A stretch of DNA of 59,093 bases from an uncultured Bacteroidales bacterium (GCA_902800215.1 CADCDS010000010.1:1-59093), one strand, 5' to 3'; numbered from the stretch's first letter, positions 14,014 through 23,550 are shown. The notes: generated from the letters alone by a model not told the origin. Made by a program: numbers and translations.

Positions 14014-14880
14014 ATGATTCTTTATCCGAATTGTAAAATCAATCTGGGCTTGCGTGTGGTGCGTAAACGGCCGGACGGATACCATGATCTGGAGACCATT
14101 TTCGTGCCTATCTACGGACTGCATGATGAGTTGGAAGTAAGCCAACAGCCAACAGCTAATAGCCAACAGCCCATTATTTTCACTCAGGAAGGCATTGCGG
14201 TGGATTGTGCGCCGGAAGATAATCTGATTGTGAAGTGCTACCGGCAGATGAAGGCGAAATATCCGCAGATCGGACCGGTATCTATCCGTTTTAAAAAGAA
14301 TATCCCTTTCGGAGCCGGTTTAGGTGGCGGAAGCAGCGATGCGGCGCATATGGCGCTTGCGTTGAATGAGTTGTTTGATTTGGGTTTGAGTAAGGAAGAA
14401 CTGGCGAAAGAGGTGGCTACGTTAGGAGCGGATTGTGCTTTCTTTATCTATAACACGCCGTGTTTTGCTGAGGGTATCGGAGACAAGTTGACGCCGATAG
14501 ACTTAGACCTCAAAGGCACACGCATTATCATGATTAAGCCGGAAGAAGGTGTCTCTACGCGAGAGGCTTATGAGGGGTTACGGGTTATGGGTTACGGGTT
14601 AGGAGACCTAAGAAAACCAGGAATCCTAGGAAACCTGGATAAATTTAAGAATGATTTCGAGGCGACGGTGTTTGCGAAGCACCCTGTTATAGCAGACATA
14701 AAAAAGCGTCTGCTGGACGCAGGCGCTTATTATGCGAGTATGAGCGGTAGCGGCTCAACCGTTTTCGGCTTTTTTAAGCACGATGCGGAAGGTAGTTCCG
14801 ACACCCGGTTGGCTATGCTTAAGGATCAGTTTGCCTCCATGGTACTGCTCGACGATACGTTTGGCGAGTGGAAGGCCTAA
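14014..14880 (+). CDS. ispE: 4-diphosphocytidyl-2-C-methyl-D-erythritol kinase
   Basis: GHMP kinase of the non-mevalonate isoprenoid pathway; phosphorylates CDP-ME. Start MILYPNCKINLGL is set by transcription starting near 13999. The ATP loop is PFGAGLGGGSSDAA, and the late glycine motif MSGSGSTVFG is present. Two stretches look like repeat insertions: SQQPTANSQQP at about residue 45 and GLRVMGYGLGDL at about 190, both encoded by short tandem-like repeats. The last 126 nt overlap the oppositely oriented histidine kinase gene. Confidence 0.93.
   Translation: MILYPNCKINLGLRVVRKRPDGYHDLETIFVPIYGLHDELEVSQQPTANSQQPIIFTQEGIAVDCAPEDNLIVKCYRQMKAKYPQIGPVSIRFKKNIPFGAGLGGGSSDAAHMALALNELFDLGLSKEELAKEVATLGADCAFFIYNTPCFAEGIGDKLTPIDLDLKGTRIIMIKPEEGVSTREAYEGLRVMGYGLGDLRKPGILGNLDKFKNDFEATVFAKHPVIADIKKRLLDAGAYYASMSGSGSTVFGFFKHDAEGSSDTRLAMLKDQFASMVLLDDTFGEWKA
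14140..14171. repeat. Short imperfect tandem repeat within ispE
   Basis: Repeats of AGCCAACAGC/AGCTAATAGC type, encoding SQQPTANSQQP in a probable surface loop. Similar words recur at 15874, 17309 and 49990. Confidence 0.7.
14575..14603. repeat. Short imperfect tandem repeat within ispE
   Basis: Four units of GGGTTAYG type, encoding GLRVMGYGLG. Closely similar to the intergenic repeat at 17930-17957. An AACC(T/A)AGGAA-like run follows directly. Confidence 0.7.
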
Positions 14881-15870
14881 ACCCCATCCTCTCTGTTTGG
14901 AAGTAAAGCCCGGCACGAAGATTCGTCGCTGGGTTTTCTTATCCATTCCTTTGCCGGTATCGGAGATGTCGAGCATCACATCATGCTCGTTCTCATGCAG
15001 TTGGATGGTGATTACTCCTTTCCCTGATATCGCATCTACGGCATTTTTAAGCAGGTTCTCTATCACCCACTGCATGAGTGGTGCATTGAGTTGCACGTTT
15101 CGTCCGAGGGCGTTGTTCATCGAACTGTCGTCAATCACGATGCGGTTGGATATGCGTGCACGCATGTAAGTGATGGCATTCTGAATGACGGGGATGAGGT
15201 TCTCCGACTGCAGGGCAGGTTCCGAACCGATCTTCTGAAAACGATCAGCAATCATCTGGAGCCGGTCAATATCCCGTTTCATCTGCGGTACATACTCATC
15301 GTTCGGATATTTGTCTGCCAGCAGTTGTTGCCAGGCATGGAGCGACGAGATCGGTGTACCGAGCTGGTGCGCCGTTTCCTTGGACAAACCTACCCAGAGG
15401 CGGTTCTGTTCGCTGCGTTGACCGGTAAGCATCGTGATGACAGCGATGGTCATGAAGATGAAGATAAGGGCAAACTGCGCATAGGGAACGTACCGTAACC
15501 GGGTGAGCAGATTGCTGTCTCCCCAATAGATGAACAGCGTGTTTTGTTCATCGATCTTCAGTTCTATCGGACCATGTTTGAGTTTTCCGGCTTGATCGGC
15601 CTCGATATTCCGGAAATCCGTCACCTTATCCTCTGCATCAAGAATGCAGACAGGGATAGTGGTGTTTCCTTCGATGATCGACCAGCAGAACTCGATATCC
15701 GTGTTCTCATCCGCTGACGCCAGTTGCTGTTCCGCCGTCGCCCATATGGCCATTTTCTTCTGTTCTTCCGCTTGCAGGGAACGCGCCAGGTTATTGGTGA
15801 ACAAAACGGAAATAGCCACGATGATCATGGCTATTACCAGTACTATTGTTCCTATCTGTCGGTTAGACAT
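14755..15870 (-). CDS. Membrane sensor histidine kinase
   Basis: 371 aa. Two transmembrane helices (about 8-25 and 130-149) flank a periplasmic domain. Then come a H-box (LSKETAHQLGTPISS, H168), an N-box (VIENLLKNAVDAI), G1 (DTGKGM) and G2 (GWGLGLPLAKRIV). It should autophosphorylate and signal to a response regulator not present in this window. The conserved C-terminal end, after the G2 box, is encoded antisense to the ispE 3' end. It may be transcribed with the upstream mmd genes; 24 nt separate them. Confidence 0.9.
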   Translation of the reverse strand: MSNRQIGTIVLVIAMIIVAISVLFTNNLARSLQAEEQKKMAIWATAEQQLASADENTDIEFCWSIIEGNTTIPVCILDAEDKVTDFRNIEADQAGKLKHGPIELKIDEQNTLFIYWGDSNLLTRLRYVPYAQFALIFIFMTIAVITMLTGQRSEQNRLWVGLSKETAHQLGTPISSLHAWQQLLADKYPNDEYVPQMKRDIDRLQMIADRFQKIGSEPALQSENLIPVIQNAITYMRARISNRIVIDDSSMNNALGRNVQLNAPLMQWVIENLLKNAVDAISGKGVITIQLHENEHDVMLDISDTGKGMDKKTQRRIFVPGFTSKQRGWGLGLPLAKRIVEQYHGGKLILKHSQPGVGTTFRIVLKKAENG

Positions 15871-15873
15871 ACT

Positions 15874-15900
15874 TTAGCCGTTAGCTATTGGCTGTTAGCC
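15874..15900. repeat. Short tandem-like repeat at the mmdB/kinase junction
   Basis: TTAGCCGTTAGCTATTGGC-type words between the mmdB stop and the kinase start, partly inside the mmdB end. Same family as the in-gene repeats at 14140 and 17309. Confidence 0.6.
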
Positions 15901-17070
15901 AAGCATGGTTAATAGAACACCTGCGGCTACGGCAGAACCGATCACACCGGCTACGTTCGGACCCATGGCATGCATGAGCAGGAAGTTAGACGGGTTCTCT
16001 TCTTGTCCCACTGTCTGGCTGACACGTGCGGCCATAGGTACGGCAGATACACCGGCAGAACCGATGAGCGGGTTGATCTTCTCTTTGAGGAAGAGATTCA
16101 TGAACTTAGCCAGCAGCACACCGCCTGCACTTCCTAAACCAAACGCTACGATACCCATGGAGAGGATCATGATCGTTTGCCAGTTGAGGAAGCTGGCACC
16201 GGTAGCGGTTGCACCCACCGAGAGACCGAGGAAGATGACGACGATGTTCATCAACTCGTTCTGCGCGGTCTTGGACAGACGATCCACTACTCCACACTCT
16301 TTCATCAGGTTACCCAGCATCAGACATCCGATCAGCGGCGCTGCATCCGGAAGGATGAGGGCTACGATGGCGGTAATGATAATCGGGAAGACAATCTTCT
16401 CTGTCTTAGAAACAGGGCGGAGTTGACCCATCTTAATGGCACGCTCTTTCTTGGTGGTCAACGCACGCATGATAGGCGGTTGGATGACCGGCACGAGTGC
16501 CATGTAGCTATAGGCCGCAATCGCGATCGGGCCTAAAAGAGACGGAGCCAGTTTGGAGGTTAAGAAGATGGAGGTAGGACCATCTGCACCACCGATGATA
16601 CCGATCGAACCGGCTTCTGCAGGACTGAATCCCATAGCATTGGCGCAGAGGAAGGTAGCAAAAATACCGATCTGCGCAGCTGCTCCGAGAAGGAGGGACT
16701 TGGGGTTCGCAATCAGCGGTCCGAAATCCGTCATCGCACCTACACCGATGAAGATGAGGCAGGGGTAAACACCTGCTTTGACACCGATATAGAGCACGTC
16801 GAGCAGTCCACCTTCCTTCATGACCGCTCCATAGGAGTGATAGAGCGGACTATCGGGATTGACGAAGTCTGCCCATAACTCACTATGGAACATACCTGCA
16901 CCCGGAAGGTTGGTGAGCAACATACCAAAAGCGATCGGCAGGAGCAGAAGGGGTTCGTATTTCTTATGAATGGCCAGGTACAGCAGGAAGAAGGACACCA
17001 AGAGCATCACGCCTTGTTGCCAACTGATCTGCATGAAACCCATGCCTTGGAAAAATTCACCAATATTCAT
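15895..17070 (-). CDS. mmdB: Na+-translocating decarboxylase beta subunit (methylmalonyl-CoA decarboxylase)
   Basis: 391 aa, about nine to eleven membrane segments. It carries the family signatures [17 protein letters not shown] and, near the end, [20 protein letters not shown]. OadB/MmdB/GcdB subunits remove CO2 from carboxybiotin and pump Na+ outward. The neighbours (carrier, delta subunit, carboxyltransferase, epimerase) point to methylmalonyl-CoA rather than oxaloacetate as substrate. Confidence 0.92.
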   Translation of the reverse strand: MNIGEFFQGMGFMQISWQQGVMLLVSFFLLYLAIHKKYEPLLLLPIAFGMLLTNLPGAGMFHSELWADFVNPDSPLYHSYGAVMKEGGLLDVLYIGVKAGVYPCLIFIGVGAMTDFGPLIANPKSLLLGAAAQIGIFATFLCANAMGFSPAEAGSIGIIGGADGPTSIFLTSKLAPSLLGPIAIAAYSYMALVPVIQPPIMRALTTKKERAIKMGQLRPVSKTEKIVFPIIITAIVALILPDAAPLIGCLMLGNLMKECGVVDRLSKTAQNELMNIVVIFLGLSVGATATGASFLNWQTIMILSMGIVAFGLGSAGGVLLAKFMNLFLKEKINPLIGSAGVSAVPMAARVSQTVGQEENPSNFLLMHAMGPNVAGVIGSAVAAGVLLTMLG

Positions 17071-17094
17071 TGTTGTCTGCTATTGATGGTGCAC

Positions 17095-17544
17095 TTATCC
17101 TAAAACGATGAGGAGGTCATCCTGCATTACGTTTTGTCCCGGAGTAACGGCGATCTGTTTTACCGTACCGTCGGCTTCTGCCATGATAGCATTCTCCATC
17201 TTCATGGACTCAAGGGTCAGAAGAGTATCGCCTTTCTTTACAGCCTGTCCTTCGCTTACCAGCACTTTGATTACCGAACCGGGCAGCGGGCTCTTTACTT
17301 GCTGGCCTTTAGCTGTTGGCTCTTGGCTGTTAGCTTTAGCCTCTGCTTTGGGTGCAGCGGCAGGAGCCGGAGCTGCTTTCGGAGCCACCGGAGCAGGTTT
17401 TGCAACTGGTTTAGCCGGAGCAGCTGCTTCTGTTTCTACTTCATATACTTTGCCGTTAACGGTTACTTTTGCCTTGCCGGCTTCGAGTTGTTCTACAGCG
17501 CACTTGTAGTCAGCGCCATTAAGTTTAAATGCAAATTCTTTCAT
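17095..17544 (-). CDS. mmdC: Biotin carrier subunit of methylmalonyl-CoA decarboxylase
   Basis: 149 aa from ATG 17542-17544. The N-terminal part is a small beta region, then an Ala/Pro linker (about 40-80), then a biotinyl domain with the target lysine K115 in ESMKMENA. The linker contains ANSQEPTAKGQQ, encoded by a short repeat like that in ispE. The carrier moves carboxybiotin between MmdA and MmdB. Confidence 0.9.
   Translation of the reverse strand: MKEFAFKLNGADYKCAVEQLEAGKAKVTVNGKVYEVETEAAAPAKPVAKPAPVAPKAAPAPAAAPKAEAKANSQEPTAKGQQVKSPLPGSVIKVLVSEGQAVKKGDTLLTLESMKMENAIMAEADGTVKQIAVTPGQNVMQDDLLIVLG
17309..17340. repeat. Short imperfect tandem repeat within the mmdC linker
   Basis: TTAGCTGTTGGCTCTTGGC-type words encode part of the Ala/Pro linker. 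The word GGCTCTTGGCTGTTAGC also occurs at 49990 in fabD. Confidence 0.65.
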
Positions 17545-17545
17545 A

Positions 17546-17926
17546 TTAAAAACCAATGTTGTTAAGTCCGATTGATTTGGTGTTCCATGCGGTATCGCGT
17601 ACTTGAGACGGGATCATGGAAGTAGGTGCGTCATGTTTGACGTCTTGAGAAGCCAGATACAGGGCGTAAGCCACAGCGGCGGTATCGTCGGCAGGAGAAG
17701 CGATTATTGAAGATTGGTGATTGGAGATTGGAGATTTGCTCACCTCTTCCTTCACCTCCTTCACCTCTTTCTTCTCTGCTTTCGGAGCCTTAGGTGCTGT
17801 CACTTTCTGCATCGTCCATCCGAAGGCTTTCAGGATGAAGACGAGGCAGCAGAGGAGCGCCAGCACGATGCCAAAACCGAGGCCGGTAACAATCCAAGTA
17901 TCTGCTGTAACTGCTAATAATGTCAT
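17546..17926 (-). CDS. mmdD: Delta/gamma subunit (OadG-like) of methylmalonyl-CoA decarboxylase
   Basis: 126 aa. One transmembrane helix at about 12-34 (IVTGLGFGIVLALLCCLVFI), then a Lys/Glu-rich linker and a C-terminal segment ending near DTAWNTKSIGLNNIGF. OadG-type subunits anchor the complex. The linker carries KSPISNHQSSII, encoded by a short tandem repeat. It sits 1 nt before mmdC. Confidence 0.8.
   Translation of the reverse strand: MTLLAVTADTWIVTGLGFGIVLALLCCLVFILKAFGWTMQKVTAPKAPKAEKKEVKEVKEEVSKSPISNHQSSIIASPADDTAAVAYALYLASQDVKHDAPTSMIPSQVRDTAWNTKSIGLNNIGF
17702..17736. repeat. Short imperfect tandem repeat within mmdD
   Basis: GATTGGAGATTGGAGATT-type words (unit 7-8 nt) encode the variable linker of the delta subunit. 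Confidence 0.65.
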
Positions 17927-17929
17927 AAC

Positions 17930-17957
17930 GGTTATGGGTTACGGGTTATGGGTTACA
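17930..17957. repeat. Short tandem repeat between mmdA and mmdD
   Basis: GGTTATGGGTTACGGGTTAT units, nearly the same as the coding repeat at 14575-14603, spanning the mmdA end and the spacer. Confidence 0.7.
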
Positions 17958-19509
17958 GGGGGATGTTCGAATGCTTCTTAAGCGGGTTGGTCAGACGCTT
18001 GGTCTGCAACATCTCGAAGGCACGGATGATGCGGCTACGGGTGTAGCGCGGTTCAATGACGTCATCGATATATCCGCGGTTAGCTGCCTGATACGGAGAA
18101 GCGAAGAGGTCTTTGTACTCAGCTTCTTTCTCTGCGATGAAGGCTTTCTTCTCAGCCGGATCTTCGATGGCCTTGATAGCTTTCGCTTGGAGCACACCTA
18201 CTGCACCACTTGCACCCATGACTGCGATCTCCGCATTCGGCCATGCGTAGCATACATCGCCTCTGAGTTGCTTACAACTCATCACAATATGGCTGCCACC
18301 ATAACTCTTACGAACGGTAATGGTTACTTTCGGAACAGTTGCTTCGCCATAAGCAAACATCAGTTTTGCACCATGATCGATGATACCTGCGTACTCTTGT
18401 CCGGTTCCGCAAAGGAATCCCGGAACGTCAACGAGGGTAAGGATCTGGATATTGAAGGCATCGCAGAAACGTACGAAACGAGCGGCTTTACGGCTGGCGT
18501 CACAGTCCAGCACACCTGCCAGCCAAGAAGGCTGATTGGCGATGATACCGGTGGAGCGACCATTGAAACGAGCGAAACCACAAATGACGTTCTTGGCGTA
18601 GTCTTTATGTACCTCCATGAAGTCCCCGTTATCGACGATGGTATTGATGATCTCATGCATGTCGTAGGGTTTGTTCGGATCGTCCGGAACGATGTCGTTG
18701 AGATGCTCATCCACACGCGTGATGTCGTCTGTGCAAGCAAATACCGGTGCTTCTTCCATGTTATTCTGCGGGATGAAGGAAACGAGACGACGCACTTCTG
18801 CCAACGCCTCTTCTTCGGTAGCCGCTACAAAATGGGTAACGCCTGATTTGGTAGCATGGATATGTGCACCACCGAGTTGCTCAACCGTGACATCCTCGCC
18901 CGTAACGGATTTTACTACCTTCGGGCCGGTGATGAACATATAACTGTTCTGCTCGGTCATCATGATGAAGTCGGTGAGCGCAGGACTATACACAGCACCA
19001 CCGGCGCACGGACCAAAGATGACAGATATCTGGGGTACGACACCCGAAGCCAGGATGTTACGCTCGAAGATCTCGGCGTAGCCGGCAAGTGCACATGCAC
19101 CTTCTTGAATACGTGCTCCACCCGAGTCGTTCAGACCGATGATCGGAGCGCCGAGTTTCATAGCCTGATCCATGACGTTGCAGATTTTCTGTGCCATGGT
19201 CTCCGAAAGCGAACCGCCAATGACCGTTGCATCTTGTGCAAAGACGAATACCAGACGACCGTCAATAGTACCCGATCCTACTGCTACACCATCACCGAGG
19301 AACACTTTCTTCTCCATACCGAAGTCATGACAACGGTGGGTGAGGAACATGTTCACTTCTTCAAACGAACCTTCGTCCAGCAGCATATTAATACGCTCAC
19401 GGCAGGTATAACTACCCTTTGCGTGATGCTTTTCTACGGCTGCTTCACCGCCACCAGCTTGCGCCTTTTCGCGGTTCTCAATCAGCTTATTTAATTTAGC
19501 AGAATCCAT
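17953..19509 (-). CDS. mmdA: Methylmalonyl-CoA decarboxylase alpha subunit (carboxyltransferase)
   Basis: 518 aa, acyl-CoA carboxylase beta-type double crotonase fold. Characteristic blocks include GLNDSGGARIQEG and GPCAGGAVYSPA in the N half, and VDVPGFLCGTGQEYAGII and MGASGAVGVLQAKAI in the C half. It transfers the carboxyl group from methylmalonyl-CoA to biotin on MmdC, yielding propionyl-CoA. A propionyl-CoA carboxylase role is possible in sequence terms, but the linked mmdB and mmdD favour the Na+ pump. Confidence 0.93.
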   Translation of the reverse strand: MDSAKLNKLIENREKAQAGGGEAAVEKHHAKGSYTCRERINMLLDEGSFEEVNMFLTHRCHDFGMEKKVFLGDGVAVGSGTIDGRLVFVFAQDATVIGGSLSETMAQKICNVMDQAMKLGAPIIGLNDSGGARIQEGACALAGYAEIFERNILASGVVPQISVIFGPCAGGAVYSPALTDFIMMTEQNSYMFITGPKVVKSVTGEDVTVEQLGGAHIHATKSGVTHFVAATEEEALAEVRRLVSFIPQNNMEEAPVFACTDDITRVDEHLNDIVPDDPNKPYDMHEIINTIVDNGDFMEVHKDYAKNVICGFARFNGRSTGIIANQPSWLAGVLDCDASRKAARFVRFCDAFNIQILTLVDVPGFLCGTGQEYAGIIDHGAKLMFAYGEATVPKVTITVRKSYGGSHIVMSCKQLRGDVCYAWPNAEIAVMGASGAVGVLQAKAIKAIEDPAEKKAFIAEKEAEYKDLFASPYQAANRGYIDDVIEPRYTRSRIIRAFEMLQTKRLTNPLKKHSNIPL

Positions 19510-19516
19510 AATGCAA

Positions 19517-19930
19517 TTATTTCGGCTGTTGACACAATTCAGTTAATACACCCTTGGTAGATTTCGGGTGGAGGAAAGCGATCATGAGGTTCTCAGCACC
19601 TTTACGCGGCGCTTTGTCGATGAGTTGGATACCGGCAGCCTCGCATTCAGCAAGCGCTTCTGCTACGTTCTCTACGTTGAAAGCAACATGGTGCACACCG
19701 CCGCGGCCACCGTTCTTCTCGATGAACTTAGCGATGGTCGATTCCGGACTCGTCGGCTCGAGCAACTCGATCTTCACTTCACCTACTTTAAAGAAAGCGG
19801 TGCGAACTTTCTGATCCTCAACTACTTCAATCGAATAGCACTTGTTTCCTGAAAGAAACTCAAAGAAGGGAGCAGCCTCTTCGATAGAGGTTACTGCTAT
19901 ACCCAAATGTTCAATGTGTGTGGGTTTCAT
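19517..19930 (-). CDS. mce: Methylmalonyl-CoA epimerase
   Basis: 137 aa, glyoxalase/VOC fold. It starts KPTHIEHLGIAVTSIEEA with metal His in the first motif, followed by VHHVAFNVENV and a C-terminal Glu region (KGVLTELCQ). It interconverts the (R) and (S) forms of methylmalonyl-CoA. First gene of the mce-mmdADCB unit, 7 nt before mmdA. Confidence 0.95.
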   Translation of the reverse strand: MKPTHIEHLGIAVTSIEEAAPFFEFLSGNKCYSIEVVEDQKVRTAFFKVGEVKIELLEPTSPESTIAKFIEKNGGRGGVHHVAFNVENVAEALAECEAAGIQLIDKAPRKGAENLMIAFLHPKSTKGVLTELCQQPK

Positions 19931-19966
19931 AATGATTTATGATTAATGATTTATAATTTATGATTG
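19931..19966. repeat. Short tandem repeat in the mce leader
   Basis: ATGATTTATGATTAATGAT-type words (unit about 7-9 nt) immediately upstream of the mce start codon. Confidence 0.65.
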
Positions 19967-19988
19967 CAAATTTTTCTCAAATCGGCTG

Positions 19989-20020
19989 CAAAGTTACAAA
20001 AAAATAATGACATACACAAG
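19989..20020 (-). promoter_or_regulatory. Promoter of the mce-mmd operon
   Basis: Minus-strand TAACTTTG (19989-19996), 20-nt spacer with GTATGTCA, CTTG (20017-20020). Confidence 0.75.
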
Positions 20021-20034
20021 AGTGTATGCCATTT

Positions 20035-20517
20035 TTATTGATTTTTTACCCAAATAATCGCATCCGATTCAAGTGTCCAAGCGCTCAAGGGTGACGAAGG
20101 GTGATAGCCGGCTTTTTGATAAAGAGAGGAACAAGGGATGTTGTTTATCGCAATCACAGCATAAAGCACACGAAGTTTCAAGAAGTCAAACGCGTATGCT
20201 TCGAGTTGTTTGACGGCCACATGCCCTACTCCATGACCTCGGTATTCGGGTGCGATGTACATCCCGATAGCTGCACGGCGATTTCGGGGATCGAAATCAA
20301 AGAGATCAATGCAGCCTATCGTTTTGTCATCATCTTCTATAATGAGACGGAGTTGACCGTCGCTGTAGATATCGCCTGTCGTCGATTCGATATAGGCACG
20401 CAGATCCTGTTGGGACAAAGGGTTATGGTTCGCCCCGTCCGCCCAAGCCGTCGCATCATTCTCCCATTGGTAGAGGAACGGCAGATCGGAAGGTTCTATT
20501 TTGCGCAGTCGGATCAT
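20035..20517 (-). CDS. GNAT-family N-acetyltransferase
   Basis: 160 aa. It starts MIRLRKIEPSDLPFLYQWEND and has the acetyl-CoA loop YRGHGVGHVAVKQL and a late NNIPCSSLYQKAGY block. This resembles the RimJ/SpeG-type branch that acetylates amines. Substrate unknown. Its ATG overlaps the previous stop (ATGA), so it is coupled to the HAD gene. Confidence 0.85.
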   Translation of the reverse strand: MIRLRKIEPSDLPFLYQWENDATAWADGANHNPLSQQDLRAYIESTTGDIYSDGQLRLIIEDDDKTIGCIDLFDFDPRNRRAAIGMYIAPEYRGHGVGHVAVKQLEAYAFDFLKLRVLYAVIAINNIPCSSLYQKAGYHPSSPLSAWTLESDAIIWVKNQ

Positions 20518-20939
20518 CCTCCAAAGAGTCCCAAGAATCCTTTTTTCTTTTTGATGCTGAGATCTTCCATGTTTCCTTGCGGAGCCGGTTCAAAAGGATG
20601 ACCGGTGTGAATCATGTTATAGATCACACCCCATTCCGGCAAACCACCCAGATTGCGGTCATCGATCCACAGGTCGGCTACCAGTTTACGTGCTGCTCCG
20701 TGTTCCGGTTCTTCTTCCGGATAATTGGAGTTTACCGCGTAGAACTCAAGTCCTTTTGACTTGCAGTAGTCAATGGCTTCTTGAAGCAGATCTCCTTCAC
20801 GAACGGTCCATAGAATGACCTGATGGTGGTCTTCTTCCTGCAGTTTTTTGAGTGTCTGAATGGCAAACGGGATGGGTTTACCGATTTTCGGGTACTCGTG
20901 GGTTACGATGGTACCATCAAAGTCACAAGCAATAATCAT
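20514..20939 (-). CDS. HAD-like phosphatase (BT_0820-type)
   Basis: 141 aa. Motif I is IACDFDGTIV with two Asp, the middle region has LWTVREGD, and the acidic motif is DLWIDDRN. No cap domain is obvious. The final KKKKGFLGLFGG is a basic tail. Probably hydrolyses a small phosphorylated metabolite; substrate unknown. Confidence 0.75.
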   Translation of the reverse strand: MIIACDFDGTIVTHEYPKIGKPIPFAIQTLKKLQEEDHHQVILWTVREGDLLQEAIDYCKSKGLEFYAVNSNYPEEEPEHGAARKLVADLWIDDRNLGGLPEWGVIYNMIHTGHPFEPAPQGNMEDLSIKKKKGFLGLFGG

Positions 20940-20940
20940 T

Positions 20941-20978
20941 GTTAAACGGTTAAATCGTTAAAACGTTAAATCGTTAAT
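20941..20978. repeat. Short tandem repeat at a gene junction
   Basis: GTTAAACGGTTAAATCGTTA-type units (8-9 nt) fill the spacer between the membrane protein gene and the HAD gene. Confidence 0.7.
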
Positions 20979-21426
20979 AGGTCGGAGTGTTGGGGTCTTC
21001 GATTGTGGTTTCTTTCTCGAGTTTGCCTACGGTAGGCTTGGTGAAATACCAAGCAACGGCAGCTACGGCAGCTACCCAGAACATCGCTCTGTACTGGGGC
21101 GTTCCCATCAGATAATGCGCTGCTATACCCAGGGGCATGGAGTTACCGACCAAGAGAATGCGCCAAGTGGCGAGTTTACGGTACTTGTTGAGGTCCGTTG
21201 TCTTGCGCCATTTGACCAGATACAAGCCCAGAGGGATGGTGATCAGGGCGTCAAAGATAACGAAATACTGGATAAAAACACCGCGTTGCGAGAGGTAGTA
21301 AATATGCGGCAGGATCTCTTTATCCCGAAGCAGGAACATGACGGTCAGCACGATGACCGAAAAAACCATGATGCCGTAGTAATACCAGTTAAGTTGTTTT
21401 ACAATTTTCTTTTCCATATTATCCAT
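20974..21426 (-). CDS. Small integral membrane protein
   Basis: 150 aa with about four transmembrane helices (near 16-34, 48-68, 90-108, 112-128) and charged ends. ATG 21426 is used; MEKKIV three codons later is equally possible. It overlaps the recR end by 8 nt. Family not recognised. Confidence 0.7.
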   Translation of the reverse strand: MDNMEKKIVKQLNWYYYGIMVFSVIVLTVMFLLRDKEILPHIYYLSQRGVFIQYFVIFDALITIPLGLYLVKWRKTTDLNKYRKLATWRILLVGNSMPLGIAAHYLMGTPQYRAMFWVAAVAAVAWYFTKPTVGKLEKETTIEDPNTPTY

Positions 21427-22039
21427 TAAATGCGATTCGGTTCACGATAGAGCGACCAAGGGTGATCTCGTCGGTGTATTCGAGTTGGTTACCGACAGCC
21501 ACGCCACGGGCGATCTGGGAAAGTTTTGGCATCTCCTTTAGGCCTGCGTTTTGGAGCCGGCGGTAGATGTAGAAATTGGTAGTATCGCCTTCCATAGTGG
21601 TAGGTAAGGCGAGAATGATCTCATCAATATCTCCTTTGGAGACACGGTCGATAAGGGAGTCTATTTCAATCTCTTTCGGTCCAATGCCTTCCATGGGGGA
21701 AATAACACCTCCGAGCACGTGATAGACACCGTTGTATTGACCTGTATTCTCGATGGACATGACATCTTGGACATTCTCCACCACGCAGATCGTGGAGTGA
21801 TCCCGGCGCGTAGAACCACATATCGGACAGATTTCAGTGTCAGAGATGTTATGGCACTCCCGGCAATAAACGACATCGTGTTTGAGTCGGGTGAAGGCAT
21901 TGGAAAACGCTTCCACTTCCGCGTCGGACTGACGCAAGAGATGCAAGACAAGCCGAAGCGCTGTTCTGCGCCCTACTCCCGGCAGCGATGCCATCTGATT
22001 CACTGCCTGCTCCAATACTATGCTGGGGTAGTCACTCAT
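21419..22039 (-). CDS. recR: Recombination mediator RecR
   Basis: 206 aa from ATG 22037-22039 ([13 protein letters not shown]); this start overlaps the rel gene stop. It has the N-terminal helix-hairpin-helix ([15 protein letters not shown]), four-Cys zinc finger ([16 protein letters not shown]) and Toprim core ([19 protein letters not shown]). With RecO it loads RecA at gaps. Confidence 0.95.
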   Translation of the reverse strand: MSDYPSIVLEQAVNQMASLPGVGRRTALRLVLHLLRQSDAEVEAFSNAFTRLKHDVVYCRECHNISDTEICPICGSTRRDHSTICVVENVQDVMSIENTGQYNGVYHVLGGVISPMEGIGPKEIEIDSLIDRVSKGDIDEIILALPTTMEGDTTNFYIYRRLQNAGLKEMPKLSQIARGVAVGNQLEYTDEITLGRSIVNRIAFNG

Positions 22040-23469
22040 TCTTTTTTCGCCCAACGGGCAGGAAGTACACGATAGGGGTAACGGGCACGAATATCTTCTG
22101 CATTCGGGCAATCGATCCGGTGGATACGAATTCCTTTGAGAACCGAGACGAAGGCAAAGATGGGGTCACCGGGTTGTGGATTACAACATTTGGAGAGGTT
22201 ATAATCCACGTTCTTGACATTCATGTCGACCTCAATCGCCAATCCTTTGAGATCGGACCGATCCACATATTCGGTGTGTTCCCGTTGAATCGGTGTTTCT
22301 TCGGGTTCGAGAAGAACATCACGCAGTCGCTGTACATCTTCCTTGCCGTTTGCCACAGACTGATACATATCGGAAACGGCTTTGTAACCGAGCCGGATAG
22401 CCATCTTGGTGATGTCCGCTTCGGTGTAGGAGATCTTCCAGTTTTTGAACTTCCTGTCAATGATCTCTTTTCCTTCCGCCGCCTGCTTGTATTCGATCTC
22501 TTTGAGCGCTTGCCGGATTTTGTTTTTCGCTTTGGTAGAAGCTACAAAATTGAGCCAATCGGCATTCGGGTGCTGGTTCGGCGACGTCAAAACAGACACC
22601 TGGTCACCATTCTCCAGTTTCTGCCGGATAGACACATTTTGATTTCGAATAGTACCGCCTACGCAGTGTGCACCCACTTCGCTATGAATGGAGTACGCAA
22701 AATCCAATACCGTGGCACCTTCTGGAAGACGGCGCAAGTCACCGGTAGGCGTGAAGACATAGATGTCTCCGGACTTCTGTACGATAGATCCTTTGACGCC
22801 TTTGTATGACCAGTGAGCGGCCACACCCTGCTCTGCGACCTCGTCCATGCGGCGGGTACGAATCTGCACTTCGACCCAACGGTTTTGGGGGCCAAGAACG
22901 GTGGTGTGCAGTGATTCATAGCCATTCTCTTTAGGCACAGAAAGCCAATCACGAAGTCGCTTGGGGTTAGGCGGGAAGACATCGGTGATAAGGGAATAGA
23001 CCTGCCAACAATCGGATTTCTCTTTCTCAAGGGGTGAATCGAGAATAATACGGATGGCAAAGAGGTCGTATATCTTATCGACATCGCAATGCTGCGCCTG
23101 CATCTTATGATAGATAGAATGGATGGATTTAGGGCGTCCTTTGATGGTAAACTTAAACCCTTCTTCCGTCAGTTTTTTCTCCAAAGGAGCAATGAACGAG
23201 GCGATATACGCTTCGCGTTCGGCTTTTTTTGCGTTCAACGCGTGCGCGATATATTTATAGGTGTCGTAATCGAGGAATTTGAGCGCAAGGTCCTCCATCT
23301 CGGTTTTTATCTGATATAAACCGAGTCGATGCGCCATAGGAGCATGCAAATTTTGCGTCTCTTTGGCGATATGCCTCCGCCGGTCCGAATCTCCCTCGGC
23401 ATCTAATTGCCGCAAGAGTTCCAAACGCTCATTGAGTATTGAAAATAGGACTTTATTGCTGTCTTCCAT
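22036..23469 (-). CDS. RelA/SpoT-type (p)ppGpp synthetase lacking the HD and ACT domains
   Basis: 477 aa against about 730 for full-length Rel. It starts just after the position of the HD hydrolase domain ([20 protein letters not shown]). The synthetase domain follows with [24 protein letters not shown] and [26 protein letters not shown] domain begins [21 protein letters not shown]. The helical and Cys-containing region (KCCNPQPGD) comes next. It ends without an ACT domain. A promoter lies 24 nt upstream, so this is a natural start, not a window or insertion artefact. It should make but not hydrolyse (p)ppGpp. Confidence 0.85.
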   Translation of the reverse strand: MEDSNKVLFSILNERLELLRQLDAEGDSDRRRHIAKETQNLHAPMAHRLGLYQIKTEMEDLALKFLDYDTYKYIAHALNAKKAEREAYIASFIAPLEKKLTEEGFKFTIKGRPKSIHSIYHKMQAQHCDVDKIYDLFAIRIILDSPLEKEKSDCWQVYSLITDVFPPNPKRLRDWLSVPKENGYESLHTTVLGPQNRWVEVQIRTRRMDEVAEQGVAAHWSYKGVKGSIVQKSGDIYVFTPTGDLRRLPEGATVLDFAYSIHSEVGAHCVGGTIRNQNVSIRQKLENGDQVSVLTSPNQHPNADWLNFVASTKAKNKIRQALKEIEYKQAAEGKEIIDRKFKNWKISYTEADITKMAIRLGYKAVSDMYQSVANGKEDVQRLRDVLLEPEETPIQREHTEYVDRSDLKGLAIEVDMNVKNVDYNLSKCCNPQPGDPIFAFVSVLKGIRIHRIDCPNAEDIRARYPYRVLPARWAKKE

Positions 23470-23492
23470 ATGTCATTTTCAAAAAAACGCTG

Positions 23493-23524
23493 CAAATTTA
23501 GTAAAAATTTTCTATTTATGCAAA
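23493..23524 (-). promoter_or_regulatory. Promoter of the rel-recR unit
   Basis: Minus-strand TAAATTTG (23493-23500), 20-nt spacer, TTTG (23521-23524). Confidence 0.7.
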
Positions 23525-23550
23525 TAAATGCGATTAATTTTTTCTAAATT

